Assembly (NCBI GenBank): GCA_958367245.1
Contig: CATXEA010000001.1
Location: 62,001-126,000 of the forward strand
Length of the DNA stretch: 64,000 bases
Reading direction: 5' to 3'
Origin: an uncultured Blautia sp.
GTDB lineage: Bacteria; Bacillota; Clostridia; Lachnospirales; Lachnospiraceae
The position numbers were made by a program, and so were the translations under genes. The notes beneath the pieces are model-generated. The model had not been told where the DNA came from. It made no database searches and saw only the letters and a program-made list of their open reading frames with translations. Of the stretch, positions 35,023 to 43,812 are shown one piece after another; position 1 is the stretch's first letter; the number at the start of each line of letters is the position of its first letter.

Positions 35023-36123
35023 TTATTTATCTTCGGAATCCAGTTCTTCACGGAGCAAAACAGCAGTGGCTGCCTTACGCCGTCTGGCGTCGTCCATGGC
35101 TGCATAATGCTTCTTAGTCGTATTTACATCCCTGTGTCCAAGAACGTCCGCTACAAGGTAAATATCGCCTGTTTCCTGATATAATGCCGTGCCGTAGGTA
35201 CTGCGCAGCTTGTGGGGCGTAATTTTCTTTGTAGTTGTAATTTCCCTTGCATATTTCTTTACAAGGTTTTCTACAGCCTGTACGCCGATTCTGCGGCGCT
35301 GGGTAGAATAGAAGAGTGCGTGTTCGTGACCTGCAACAGGAGTGATGCTTTCCCGAACCTCCAGATATTTTTTCAGAGCCTTTTCTACTTCGCGGCCGAA
35401 ATACACAACCATTTCGTTTCCGCCTTTGCGCATAACTTTGATTCCGTTATTCTTAAAATCCACATCCTCTACATCAAGCCCCACACACTCGGAAACACGG
35501 ATTCCTGTGCCAAGAAGGAGAGTGACAAGGGCTAAATCACGTTCCTTTGTCTTTTCGTAATATACACGTTTCTGGCCTGTCAGAGAGTCGCCGCAATGCT
35601 CAATGTAATCAAGGAGAAGGGCGACCTCGTCTGTGTCCAGTCTTATGATGCTTTTCTCGTGGATTTTCGGTACATCAACAAGAACTGCAGGGTTTGTATG
35701 AATCATTTCGCGTTTAAAATAATATGCGTAAAAGCTTCTGAGCGCCGATAATTTCCGTTTGATCCCGCGTTCGCCGTTTGTTTCGGTTTTGTCCCCGTTT
35801 TTGTAAACCTTCAGATATTCCATATATTCCTCAATGTCTACGGCAGAGAACTGATCGAGAACGTCCACAGTGAAATCCTTCATGGTAAAGTCCTTAAATG
35901 CAGGATTTTCGTCAAGAATAAACTGAAAAAAGATGCGGATATCATAAGCGTAGGAAATTCGGGTTTTTGTGGTAGTGACAGAATCCATAGCGCGGAAATA
36001 GTCCCTGCAGAAATCAGGAAGTGTTTTTAAGACTTCACGGAGCTTTAGAATATTCTGGATGTCTGTCTGTTCATGGTAAGTTATTTTTTTTGAGTCATTG
36101 TAATCAGTAGTAGTATTTTCCAT
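35023..36123 (-). CDS. tyrosine recombinase (XerC/D-like)
   Basis: Site-specific recombinase, 366 residues. SAM-like N-terminal core-binding domain (about 40-150), then the catalytic domain with R209, K233, H304, R307, H330 and Y340, so the full set is present. It has an extra N-terminal tail of about 30 residues compared with XerC/D. Start ATG with AAGGAG seven bases upstream. It is neither next to excisionase nor to a tRNA gene, so it reads more like a chromosomal Xer-type enzyme than a phage integrase. It sits where plus and minus gene blocks converge. Confidence 0.85.
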   Translation of the reverse strand: MENTTTDYNDSKKITYHEQTDIQNILKLREVLKTLPDFCRDYFRAMDSVTTTKTRISYAYDIRIFFQFILDENPAFKDFTMKDFTVDVLDQFSAVDIEEYMEYLKVYKNGDKTETNGERGIKRKLSALRSFYAYYFKREMIHTNPAVLVDVPKIHEKSIIRLDTDEVALLLDYIEHCGDSLTGQKRVYYEKTKERDLALVTLLLGTGIRVSECVGLDVEDVDFKNNGIKVMRKGGNEMVVYFGREVEKALKKYLEVRESITPVAGHEHALFYSTQRRRIGVQAVENLVKKYAREITTTKKITPHKLRSTYGTALYQETGDIYLVADVLGHRDVNTTKKHYAAMDDARRRKAATAVLLREELDSEDK

Positions 36124-36208
36124 ATAAAAACTCCTTAAATGAATATAGAATGAAAAAGGTTAAAAAGCGGCTTGTAAAGAGTGGTTTTTCGGAAAGCGGC
36201 TTTTTTTG

Positions 36209-36250
36209 ATACATCTATTTGAAAAACTCGCGTTTGTCGTATAGATGTAT
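36209..36250. repeat. 10-bp inverted repeat upstream of the recombinase
   Basis: ATACATCTAT (36210-36219) and ATAGATGTAT (36241-36250) are perfect inverted copies 21 bases apart, 86 bases upstream of the recombinase start. A direct repeat AAAGCGGCTT lies nearby (about 36164 and 36193). Arm spacing does not fit a dif site. Confidence 0.5.
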
Positions 36251-36277
36251 AGACCCCGAAAGGTACTTCTTTCAGGG

Positions 36278-36724
36278 TTAAAGTATCGCTTCATCAAGAA
36301 TTACGGTAAATGGCCCGTCATTTTCCAGTGATACTTTCATATCTGCGCCAAAGATTCCATGTTCTACAACCGGAACCTGTTTCTTTGCCTGGGCAATCAT
36401 ATATTCGTACAGATTTTCTGCAAGATCCGGATTTCCGGCTTCAATAAAGCTTGGTCTGTTTCCTTTCTTACAGTTGGCATAAAGTGTAAACTGTGAAACC
36501 ATAAGCAACTCTCCGTTCACATCGCTTAAAGACAGATTTGTCTTGCCTGCCTCATCTTCAAAAATACGAAGTCCCAGAAGCTTTTTGAGATATTTGTCTG
36601 CAATCTCCTTTGTATCGGACTGACCGACGCCCACGAGAACGAGGAAGCCTTTGTTAATGCTTCCTACAATCTCGTTATTTACTTTTACTTCGGCATGATT
36701 TACACGCTGAATCACAAGTTTCAT
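36278..36724 (-). CDS. dtd: D-aminoacyl-tRNA deacylase
   Basis: Hydrolyses D-aminoacyl-tRNAs and Gly-tRNAAla, a proofreading step. 148 residues. The active-site blocks are LSxSQFTLYAxCKKGNRPSF (here VSQFTLYANCKKGNRPSF) and the C-terminal NDGPFTVILD cross-subunit Gly-Pro loop. Start placed by AAGGGG upstream. Follows the AI-2E gene by 13 bases. Confidence 0.96.
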   Translation of the reverse strand: MKLVIQRVNHAEVKVNNEIVGSINKGFLVLVGVGQSDTKEIADKYLKKLLGLRIFEDEAGKTNLSLSDVNGELLMVSQFTLYANCKKGNRPSFIEAGNPDLAENLYEYMIAQAKKQVPVVEHGIFGADMKVSLENDGPFTVILDEAIL

Positions 36725-36737
36725 TTCATAAATCCCC

Positions 36738-38177
36738 TTATTTATTCTTTTTTTCTTTAATCTTTGTTTTCAGTTCATTGTATTTCTCTTTGGAAAAGCT
36801 CCATGCTATTGAAATATATTTCTCAAGTATTTTCCAGATAAAAAGAACGACAGCTTCAATCTTTGTCCACACCTTCATAAACATACTGTCCTTATTCGGT
36901 GAAGTCTTTTCAGGATTGCTCTGCTTCTCTTCCGGCTGCATGGGAACTGCCTGTTTGCTTTCAAGGTCAAGACAATCTATATCCATATAGTCTGCAGTTT
37001 TAGAAGGCATGGCTTTGCCTGCAAGGGAATTGCCGATAAGCTTCCATACAGTAGCGTAGATTACGGCGCATACAGGAACTCCTGCAATCATTCCCGGAAC
37101 ACCGAACAGTCCGCCGCCTACAAGGATGGCAACAATAACCATGAAACTGGAAAGTCCTGTAGAGTCTCCAAGGATTTTGGGACCAAGGATATTTCCGTCG
37201 AATTGCTGCAGTACAAGGATAAAAATTGCAAAGTAAAGACCTTTCAGCGGATCTACAAGCAAAATCAGAAGGATACATGGTACAGCTCCGATGTACGGAC
37301 CGAAAAACGGGATAATGTTTGTCACACCTACAATTACACTGATAAGGATTACATACGGCATATCCAGAAGAACGGAACCAATATAACAGAGTACGCCGAT
37401 AATGGCGGAATCCAGAATCTTTCCATTTAAAAAGCCGCCGAATGTCTTATGTGTAAAACGCATGGCATGAATCACTGTGTTTGCCCAGTTGGCAGGAAAT
37501 ACAGCATACATAAACATCTTGCTTTTGGCTACGAATTTCTCCTTATCTGCCAGTACATAAAGAGATACAATGGCGCCGATCAGGAAATTCTTAAGGAATG
37601 TCAGAACATCGAATACCCCTGCAGAAATGTTTTTCAGCATATTCTGCATCTGCGGAAGAATATTGGTAGTCAGATATTCCTGTGCCTGTTCGGAATACTG
37701 GTTCATCATATCAATGGCATCCGCATTCATATTCCAGCCCCGTTCCACAAATGAATTCATCCAGTTTTCGATGACATCCACATAATATGGGAAGCTGTAG
37801 ATAATATTCATAATACTTCGAATCAACTGCGGCAGAATCATCATAATTAGCGCATAGATTAAGACTGCGAACAGAAACATGGAAAACAGTACACAAATCC
37901 AGCGAACGGTACGTTCTCCTCTCTTCTGCAGCTTGATCTCTTTTTTCTCAAGGATTGGAAAGATGATCTGCTTTTCAAAAAAATTGATCAGCGGGCTTAA
38001 AACATAGGCTAAAATGACTCCGTAGATGATTGGCGCCATAATGCCGGCGAAGGTTTTAATTCCCACAATCAGGGTTTTCATATGGAAAATACCATAGTAA
38101 AACAGCATGCTGGCTGCAATTACAAGAAATGCTGTAACGCCCCAGTGTAAATATTTGTTGTCCCAACGAAATTTCAT
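36738..38177 (-). CDS. AI-2E family transporter
   Basis: Membrane protein of the AI-2E/PerM family, 479 residues, with about eight segments. Family blocks: YGVILAYVLSPLINFFEKQ, a PFFGPYIGAVPCILLILL loop and GNILGPKILGDSTGLSSF. Ends in a charged, possibly cytoplasmic, C-terminal tail (about 400-479) with Lys-rich end. Substrate unknown: the name comes from one E. coli paralog. Its own promoter lies at 38206-38234. Confidence 0.9.
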   Translation of the reverse strand: MKFRWDNKYLHWGVTAFLVIAASMLFYYGIFHMKTLIVGIKTFAGIMAPIIYGVILAYVLSPLINFFEKQIIFPILEKKEIKLQKRGERTVRWICVLFSMFLFAVLIYALIMMILPQLIRSIMNIIYSFPYYVDVIENWMNSFVERGWNMNADAIDMMNQYSEQAQEYLTTNILPQMQNMLKNISAGVFDVLTFLKNFLIGAIVSLYVLADKEKFVAKSKMFMYAVFPANWANTVIHAMRFTHKTFGGFLNGKILDSAIIGVLCYIGSVLLDMPYVILISVIVGVTNIIPFFGPYIGAVPCILLILLVDPLKGLYFAIFILVLQQFDGNILGPKILGDSTGLSSFMVIVAILVGGGLFGVPGMIAGVPVCAVIYATVWKLIGNSLAGKAMPSKTADYMDIDCLDLESKQAVPMQPEEKQSNPEKTSPNKDSMFMKVWTKIEAVVLFIWKILEKYISIAWSFSKEKYNELKTKIKEKKNK

Positions 38178-38205
38178 AATGTCCTCCTAAAACAAAACTA
38201 CAAAG

Positions 38206-38234
38206 ATTATAACATGATTTCGAATAATTGTCTC
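38206..38234 (-). promoter_or_regulatory. promoter for AI-2E-dtd
   Basis: On the minus strand GAGACA (38229-38234), 17-base spacer, TATAAT (38206-38211). Divergent from the ttcA-like promoter. Confidence 0.6.
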
Positions 38235-38263
38235 AGATAATTCCTTAATTTTTTATAAATTTG

Positions 38264-38292
38264 TTGCGCCTTTTTCTCAAACCCGTTATAAT
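38264..38292 (+). promoter_or_regulatory. promoter for the ttcA-like gene
   Basis: TTGCGC (38264-38269), 17-base spacer, TATAAT (38287-38292), about 48 bases before the ATG. Confidence 0.7.
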
Positions 38293-38339
38293 GTTTCCGA
38301 TATGTCTACAAAGAAATACATTAAAGGATTGATACGTAT

Positions 38340-39062
38340 ATGAAATTACAGCAGCTACTCAGCGTTACACGTAAGGCGGTTGATCAGTTTTCCATGATTC
38401 AGGACGGGGATAAGATTGCCGTGGGAGTTTCCGGTGGAAAGGACAGCCTTACTCTTCTCTATGCCCTTCATGGTCTTCAGAGATTTTACCCCCATCCATT
38501 TACAATTGAGGCAGTTACGGTAAGCCTTGGATTTGAGGGAGTATCTATGGACCCCATTCAGAAATTATGCGATGAACTGGGAATACATTATACAGTGATA
38601 GATACGGAAATTTATAAGATTATATTTGAAGACCGCAAAGAAAGCAATCCCTGTTCACTCTGTGCCAAGATGCGTAAAGGCGCTCTTAATCAGGTTGCGA
38701 AGGAACTTGGATGTAATAAGATTGCTTATGCCCATCACAAAGACGATGTAGTGGAGACTATGCTCATGTCCCTGATCTTCGAGGGACGCTTCCACACCTT
38801 CTCTCCTGTCACTTACTGGGACAGAATGGACCTTACTCTGATCCGTCCTATGCTTTTTATGGAAGAAATGGATGTTATAGGTTTCCAGCATAAATATGAC
38901 CTTCCTGTGGTAAAAAATAAATGTCCTGCTGACGGAAATACCAAGCGCGAATATGCAAAGAATCTTCTCCGTCAGTTAAACAAAGAGCATCCCGGAACAA
39001 AAGAGAGAATGTTTACTGCTATTTTGAATGGAAATATCAAAGGCTGGAATATCACAGAATAA
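38340..39062 (+). CDS. TtcA-like tRNA 2-thiolation ATPase
   Basis: PP-loop adenylating enzyme related to TtcA, which thiolates cytidine 32 of tRNAs using an iron-sulfur cluster. The PP-loop is SGGKDSLTLLY (about 29-39) and the cluster cysteines include the pair CSLC (about 106-109). The C-terminus KCPADGNTKREYAKNLL matches the family. 240 residues, shorter than E. coli TtcA (about 311). Own strong promoter; monocistronic. Exact tRNA target not proven. Confidence 0.85.
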   Translation: MKLQQLLSVTRKAVDQFSMIQDGDKIAVGVSGGKDSLTLLYALHGLQRFYPHPFTIEAVTVSLGFEGVSMDPIQKLCDELGIHYTVIDTEIYKIIFEDRKESNPCSLCAKMRKGALNQVAKELGCNKIAYAHHKDDVVETMLMSLIFEGRFHTFSPVTYWDRMDLTLIRPMLFMEEMDVIGFQHKYDLPVVKNKCPADGNTKREYAKNLLRQLNKEHPGTKERMFTAILNGNIKGWNITE

Positions 39063-39103
39063 TAAAACAGGGTTCTGACAAAAGAGAATGTCAGAACCCT
39101 GTT
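39057..39103 (-). terminator. 15-bp perfect hairpin terminator, minus strand
   Basis: AACAGGGTTCTGACA / TGTCAGAACCCTGTT (39066-39080, 39089-39103). On the minus strand it is followed by TTTTATTATT, ending the cytidylate-kinase-like transcript; it may also slow plus transcripts from ttcA. Confidence 0.8.
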
Positions 39104-39123
39104 GAATTTCACGGAATCATATC

Positions 39124-39759
39124 TTATTTCTTAAGGGAATCGAATACTTTTACAGCTTCAATAATCGTCTGTGCAGTTCCTTCAATACCGAACTTACTGC
39201 TGTCAATACAGAGACTGTAGCCTGCCGCAGAACCCCATTTTTTATTTGTATAATAATTATAATAGCTTGAACGGCTCTTATCAGTCTTATTGATGATGTC
39301 TTTAGCCTCTTTCATGCTCTTGCCGTATTTCTGTGCGATACGGTTGATTCTCCAGTCAAGGTTTGCATGGATAAATACGCTGAAGCAGTCTTTGGATTCA
39401 GCCAGAGCATAATCTGCGCATCTTCCTACCATGACGCATGGACCTTCAGACGCCAGTTTTTTGATTGCGTCAAACTGCGCGAGAAAAACCTTGTGATTAA
39501 TTGGCATATCTGTGAAGCCTGCGGAGGAATATCCAAATGAATATGTATCCATAACCAGAGAATACAGGAAACTGTTGGTTGGCTTCTCGTCATGGTTCTC
39601 AAACAGCTCTTTACAAATACCGCTGTCATTGGCTGCATGCTCCAGAAGCTCCTTATCATAACATTTGATACCGAAATATTTGGCAACCTCCTGGCCAATC
39701 TGTCTTCCCGCACTACCGTATTCTCGTCCGATTGTAATTACTGAACTCGTACTGTTCAT
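39124..39759 (-). CDS. cytidylate kinase-like family protein
   Basis: P-loop nucleoside kinase of the cytidylate-kinase-like family, 211 residues from the ATG at 39759. I chose this start because GGGAG lies eight bases before it. The N-terminus TIGREYGSAGRQIGQ carries the modified P-loop GSAGRQIG and CYDKELLE follows. The substrate may not be CMP; this paralog family is common in Firmicutes beside the canonical Cmk, and its substrate is unclear. It has its own promoter at 39809-39836. Confidence 0.82.
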   Translation of the reverse strand: MNSTSSVITIGREYGSAGRQIGQEVAKYFGIKCYDKELLEHAANDSGICKELFENHDEKPTNSFLYSLVMDTYSFGYSSAGFTDMPINHKVFLAQFDAIKKLASEGPCVMVGRCADYALAESKDCFSVFIHANLDWRINRIAQKYGKSMKEAKDIINKTDKSRSSYYNYYTNKKWGSAAGYSLCIDSSKFGIEGTAQTIIEAVKVFDSLKK

Positions 39760-39808
39760 ATTTGCCACTCCCTTCTGCATTGAAAAAGCAAATTATTTTA
39801 ATAGTGTT

Positions 39809-39836
39809 ATTATACAATATTTTAGAAGAAATGCAA
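39809..39836 (-). promoter_or_regulatory. promoter for the cytidylate kinase-like gene
   Basis: On the minus strand TTGCAT (39831-39836), 16-base spacer, TATAAT (39809-39814), directly after the rluD stop codon. Confidence 0.65.
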
Positions 39837-39837
39837 A

Positions 39838-40752
39838 CTATTTCCGCAATTTATCCAATAATTTTGTGAAATATTCTGGAAGCGGAGCCTCAAATTCCAT
39901 ATATTCCCCTGTGGACGGGTGGATAAAACCAAGAACCATCGCATGAAGCGCCTGTCCCTGAAGATGATAGGGATTTTTTCCGGAACCGTAAATCTCATCT
40001 CCCAAAAGCGGATGTCCGATACTGGTCATGTGAACGCGTATCTGATGGGTGCGACCTGTTTCGAGGCGACATTCCACATAGGTTGCATTTTTGAAACGCT
40101 CCAGAACCTTATAATGGGTTACTGCTTCTTTTCCGTTTTTGTAATTGATTGCCATTTTTTTACGGTCAATGGGATGACGGCCAATGGGACCTTCGATTGT
40201 TCCCTCGTCTTCTTTCAGATTTCCTGCAACAACGGCGCGATAACGGCGTTTAATACTGTGCTCTTTCAATTGTTCGGCAAGATCTCGGTGAGCAGTATCA
40301 TTTTTGCAGATGAGCAGCGCGCCTGTCGTATCTTTATCGATTCTGTGGACGATTCCGGGACGCAGTATGCCGTTGATTCCGGAAAGATTCTCTTTGCAGT
40401 GAAACATCACAGCGTTTACCAAAGTTCCGGATGTATGACCTGCGCTGGGATGAACTACCATATCTTTTGGTTTGTTTACAACAAGCACATCCTCATCCTC
40501 ATAGAGAATATCAAGAGGAATATCCTCCGGAAGAATATCAGGTTCTTCCATATCCGGAAGCTCCACCCGGATGCAATCCTCTGCCTGTACCTTATAATTG
40601 GCTTTTACAGGAGCGTTGTTTACCGTGATCTGCTTATCTTTCAGAAGCTTCTGCAGATAGGAACGGGAAATCTCCTCATTTTTTTCAGAAAGGAAGCGGT
40701 CGATACGTACGCCCGCTTCCTCTTTTGTGGTTTTATATTCCAAAACTTCCAT
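39838..40752 (-). CDS. rluD: RluD-type 23S rRNA pseudouridine synthase
   Basis: RluA-family synthase, 304 residues. An S4-like RNA-binding domain (about 15-60) precedes the catalytic domain with the HRIDKDTTG motif, nucleophile D139. The C-terminal blocks ETGRTHQIRVHM and GHPLLGDEIYG are present. By analogy it modifies helix 69 of 23S rRNA; other RluA subfamilies cannot be excluded. It is the last gene of the run that starts at the HlyD-like gene, two bases from lspA. Confidence 0.94.
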   Translation of the reverse strand: MEVLEYKTTKEEAGVRIDRFLSEKNEEISRSYLQKLLKDKQITVNNAPVKANYKVQAEDCIRVELPDMEEPDILPEDIPLDILYEDEDVLVVNKPKDMVVHPSAGHTSGTLVNAVMFHCKENLSGINGILRPGIVHRIDKDTTGALLICKNDTAHRDLAEQLKEHSIKRRYRAVVAGNLKEDEGTIEGPIGRHPIDRKKMAINYKNGKEAVTHYKVLERFKNATYVECRLETGRTHQIRVHMTSIGHPLLGDEIYGSGKNPYHLQGQALHAMVLGFIHPSTGEYMEFEAPLPEYFTKLLDKLRK

Positions 40753-40754
40753 GT

Positions 40755-41285
40755 TTACCTCGTATGTTTTATTTTAAGAAAATCAAAGTCATGATCATCC
40801 TTATATTTCAGAAGTGTGAACAGCACAAGAAGGATTCCGCTGCACACCACATAAATATCGGCAACGTTAAAAACAGGGAAATCAATCAGGGAAATATAGA
40901 TAAAATCAACAACAAATCCTCTGAGCAGCCTGTCAATAAAGTTTCCGAAAGCTCCCGCGAACATGAAAAGGGAAATCAGAATCAGCGGAAGGTAATATTT
41001 TGTCTTTGGGACTTTTATATAAAAGTACAGAAAAACTGCAAAAAAAACAGTACAGAGAAGAATCAGCATCAGTCGCTTTCCCTGAAAAAGCCCAAATGCC
41101 ATGCCTCTGTTCTCCAGATAATTAAGCTCCAGAACGCCGGGTATCAGAATCAGATCCTGCTGATTCTTAAGATATCTTAAAGCCAGAAGCTTCGTGCCCT
41201 GATCGATAAGGACAAGGGCGATAATCAGCAAAGGTCCCCAGAAGATATAAGCCTCTGAAGGCAGAAAGGTTTCTTTTTTTTTCAT
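40755..41285 (-). CDS. lspA: lipoprotein signal peptidase (SPase II)
   Basis: Membrane aspartyl protease that removes lipoprotein signal peptides after lipidation. Four membrane segments; the catalytic aspartates are in FIDRLLRGFVVDFI and FNVADIYV, with the LIDQGTK motif in helix 1. 176 residues. GAGGAG eight bases upstream; start overlaps the aroB stop by four bases. Neighbour rluD follows after two bases, the usual lspA-rluD pair. Confidence 0.96.
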   Translation of the reverse strand: MKKKETFLPSEAYIFWGPLLIIALVLIDQGTKLLALRYLKNQQDLILIPGVLELNYLENRGMAFGLFQGKRLMLILLCTVFFAVFLYFYIKVPKTKYYLPLILISLFMFAGAFGNFIDRLLRGFVVDFIYISLIDFPVFNVADIYVVCSGILLVLFTLLKYKDDHDFDFLKIKHTR

Positions 41286-42373
41286 ACGAGAATCTCCTCG
41301 ATTGCACGAATAAGTTCTTCATCTGTAACAGTTCTGTCGATAAAGCTTTTTCCGATACCATCCATCAAAATAAATTTAATCTGCCCCTGTTCCATTTTTT
41401 TATCCTTTTTTGTGGCTGCAAGCACTTCCTCTGCCCTGAGCCCGGATGTTTCCAGCGGCAGGCTGTAAGAGGCGCAGCCTTTTCGGATTTCTTCATATTC
41501 TTCTCTGGTAAGCAGCCCTCTCTCCATAGAAAGATATGCCGCTGCAACCAGTCCGATGCCTACGCACTGCCCATGAAGAAGGGTGAAATTTTTCAGTTTT
41601 TCCACTGCATGACCAATCGTGTGACCAAGATTCAAAAGAGCGCGTTCTCCCTGCTCTTTAGGGTCGCGTTCTACTACGCCGGCTTTAATTTCACAGCATC
41701 TGCGTATCATGGAGGAAAGCGCAGAAAAAGAAAGAGCCTTTATTTCGCTCTTATCGGCGCATACACGGCGGAAAAAGTCTCCGTCGCATATTAATCCTGT
41801 CTTGAGGATTTCGCCCATTCCACAGGCAAATTCCACCTCTGGAAGGGTCTTTAAGGTTTCCATGTTCATATATACAAGGCGCGGCTGATGGAATGCGCCG
41901 ACCATATTTTTGTACTGCTGGAAATCTACCCCTGTTTTTCCTCCTACGCTGCTGTCTACCTGGGCAAGAAGGGTTGTGGGAATCTGGATAAAGTCAATTC
42001 CGCGCAGATAAGTAGCTGCGGCAAATCCGGTCAGGTCTCCGGTAACACCGCCGCCAAGGGCTGCAAGAAGTCCCTGACGGTCCATTCCATTCTCAATGAG
42101 AGTCCGGTAAAGCTTCTGTACGGTTTCCAGATTTTTATTTTTTTCACCTGCTTCAAAGGTAAAAACAAAGACGGAAGAGGCGATGTCCGACAAAGCTTCT
42201 TCCACTGCCTGTCTGTAAAGCGGCTCCACATGACTGTCGGTGACAATGCAGATATTTCTTCCATCCAGTCCTTCTTCTTTTAGTGCATTGGAAAGACCGG
42301 AAAAATCTTTTTCAAAATAAATAGGATAATGAAAGTCGCCTTCGCGTTTTACAAGTAATTTTTGTTCTGTCAT
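41282..42373 (-). CDS. aroB: 3-dehydroquinate synthase
   Basis: Second step of the shikimate pathway: DAHP to 3-dehydroquinate with NAD and a divalent metal. The metal histidine-containing LLNLGHTIGHAVEKL and LLHGQCVGIGL, the NAD motif GGGVTGDLTGFAAATYLRG and SSVGGKTGVD are all present. 363 residues. AAAGGAG before the ATG. No other aro genes in the window, so its placement between ylmH and lspA is a lineage-specific arrangement. Confidence 0.96.
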   Translation of the reverse strand: MTEQKLLVKREGDFHYPIYFEKDFSGLSNALKEEGLDGRNICIVTDSHVEPLYRQAVEEALSDIASSVFVFTFEAGEKNKNLETVQKLYRTLIENGMDRQGLLAALGGGVTGDLTGFAAATYLRGIDFIQIPTTLLAQVDSSVGGKTGVDFQQYKNMVGAFHQPRLVYMNMETLKTLPEVEFACGMGEILKTGLICDGDFFRRVCADKSEIKALSFSALSSMIRRCCEIKAGVVERDPKEQGERALLNLGHTIGHAVEKLKNFTLLHGQCVGIGLVAAAYLSMERGLLTREEYEEIRKGCASYSLPLETSGLRAEEVLAATKKDKKMEQGQIKFILMDGIGKSFIDRTVTDEELIRAIEEILV

Positions 42374-42388
42374 AATCTTTCGCTCCTT

Positions 42389-43141
42389 TTATACGTAAAG
42401 AGAAACACGGACGCCGCAGCGCCCTTTCTTTGTCTGATGAGATACGCCCTCGAAGAGAAAACGTCCTTTTCCACGGACAGATATGATGTTTCCTTCTTTG
42501 GGTTCATAACCGTTGGAGGTGACAAGCTTTCCATTGACAAACACAAGTCCGCCTTCGATATAGGAAACCATGCTGCTTCTGGATGCTTTAAACGCCAGCG
42601 CGATGAGGGAATCCAGACGAACGGAAGAACAGGTTCCGCTGACTGGCTCAAGCTTTGGCTCTGGAAGCTCATCCGGGTCATCCACTTTTGTGATCAGAAT
42701 ATTGGTATGACGGACGCGGCACAGATTTTCGATGAAAAAATCCGTCATTTTTTTGTGACAGAAGAACCATGCGCATTTATCCTGGACAAGAATATCGCCA
42801 AGTACACTTCTGTCTACGCCAAGGTTCAGAAGTGCGCCAAGGTAGTCCCTGTGACTGAGCGCATCCGCAAATTTGCCGGATACCGGTTCAATCTTCAGAC
42901 AGTCAATGGGAAATTCCCATGGAAAAGCAAGAGCATCAGGATGAAAGGCTACCATCTGACGCTCAGCGTTATTATAGCCCCCGAAGCTCTGCACAGTTAC
43001 GCCAAGAGCGCGCAGATTCTGGCTATTTACCATATTCTGTTCGTTTAAATTAAGAAAATCCGAAAAGGTAACAATATCTCTCTGGTAAGAGAGATTTGCC
43101 AGTTCCCGGATTCTCTTAAGAAAAAAGTCCTGTTTTTCCAT
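42389..43141 (-). CDS. ylmH: YlmH family S4-domain RNA-binding protein
   Basis: RNA-binding protein, 250 residues, with a C-terminal S4 domain (LDSLIALAFKASRSSMVSYIEGGLV..., here broken to LDSLIALAFKASRSSM). YlmH relatives bind stalled ribosomal complexes and belong to the division-cluster gene string. The N-terminal domain is the usual YlmH fold. No strong ribosome site is visible, so translation may depend on coupling with sepF seven bases away. Confidence 0.92.
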   Translation of the reverse strand: MEKQDFFLKRIRELANLSYQRDIVTFSDFLNLNEQNMVNSQNLRALGVTVQSFGGYNNAERQMVAFHPDALAFPWEFPIDCLKIEPVSGKFADALSHRDYLGALLNLGVDRSVLGDILVQDKCAWFFCHKKMTDFFIENLCRVRHTNILITKVDDPDELPEPKLEPVSGTCSSVRLDSLIALAFKASRSSMVSYIEGGLVFVNGKLVTSNGYEPKEGNIISVRGKGRFLFEGVSHQTKKGRCGVRVSLYV

Positions 43142-43147
43142 GAAGAA

Positions 43148-43783
43148 TCAGTATCCTGCTCTCACAGAAGGAACAGATCCTCCTAAAATATTCTGAAGAT
43201 CTCCGGTGATGTCTACATTATATGGTCCCAGAACAAAAATGTAGCTGGATACCTTCTGAAGGCTTCCGCCTAAAGAATAACATGCGCCGGATGTGAAATC
43301 GATGATTCTCTGCGCCAGTTCCACATCAATTCCCTCAAGATTTAAAATTACAGTAGAATTATCTACCAGTGTGTCTGCTATTTCACGGGTGTCTTCCATG
43401 GAAGAAGGCTTAATTACACAGACTTCCATAGTCGGAGCCTGAGTATTTCTCTTTCCGCTTCTCATAGGAGTGATTTTGGAAGAGGCAGCCGGACGGACAG
43501 CGCGTTCCTGTTTCGCAGGAGCCTTTGCAGCAGCAGAAGATGCTTTCGCAGCGGTAACCTTCGGAGCGGACTTCTCTTCTTCAAGTTCGAAATCATCCAG
43601 CTCATCGTCGGCTTCTTTCTTTCTGGAGAATTTCTCGAAGAATTTCTTCTTCGGCTGTTCATCGAAATCATCATCCAGAAAATCATCATCGTCGTCTTCT
43701 AATAAATCGTCATCTAAGAATTCGTCGTCATCATAATCATCGTTCAGCTTGATTGCGTCTAAGAATTTATCTAAAACATTCAT
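43148..43783 (-). CDS. sepF: cell division protein SepF
   Basis: Z-ring anchoring protein that bundles FtsZ at the membrane. The N-terminus VLDKFLDAIKLN is the membrane amphipathic helix. A long intrinsically disordered acidic/Ala-Lys linker (about 15-110, with runs of Asp) follows; the C-terminal SepF dimer domain starts near EVCVIKPSSMED and includes VILNLEGIDVELAQRIIDF. 211 residues, longer than B. subtilis SepF (about 150) because of the linker. Neighbours ylmH and yggS match the classical ylm cluster. Confidence 0.95.
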   Translation of the reverse strand: MNVLDKFLDAIKLNDDYDDDEFLDDDLLEDDDDDFLDDDFDEQPKKKFFEKFSRKKEADDELDDFELEEEKSAPKVTAAKASSAAAKAPAKQERAVRPAASSKITPMRSGKRNTQAPTMEVCVIKPSSMEDTREIADTLVDNSTVILNLEGIDVELAQRIIDFTSGACYSLGGSLQKVSSYIFVLGPYNVDITGDLQNILGGSVPSVRAGY

Positions 43784-43812
43784 TTAAAAGTCTCCATTCC
43801 TTATCATTCTTC

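Noticed and set aside
36251..36280. CCCGAAAG...CTTTCAGGG hairpin as terminator of dtd
   Set aside because: It has a mismatch and no T-run on the minus strand.
39919..40794. 291-codon plus-strand frame opposite rluD and the end of lspA
   Set aside because: Shadow of two conserved genes, no ribosome site, composition typical of a reverse complement.
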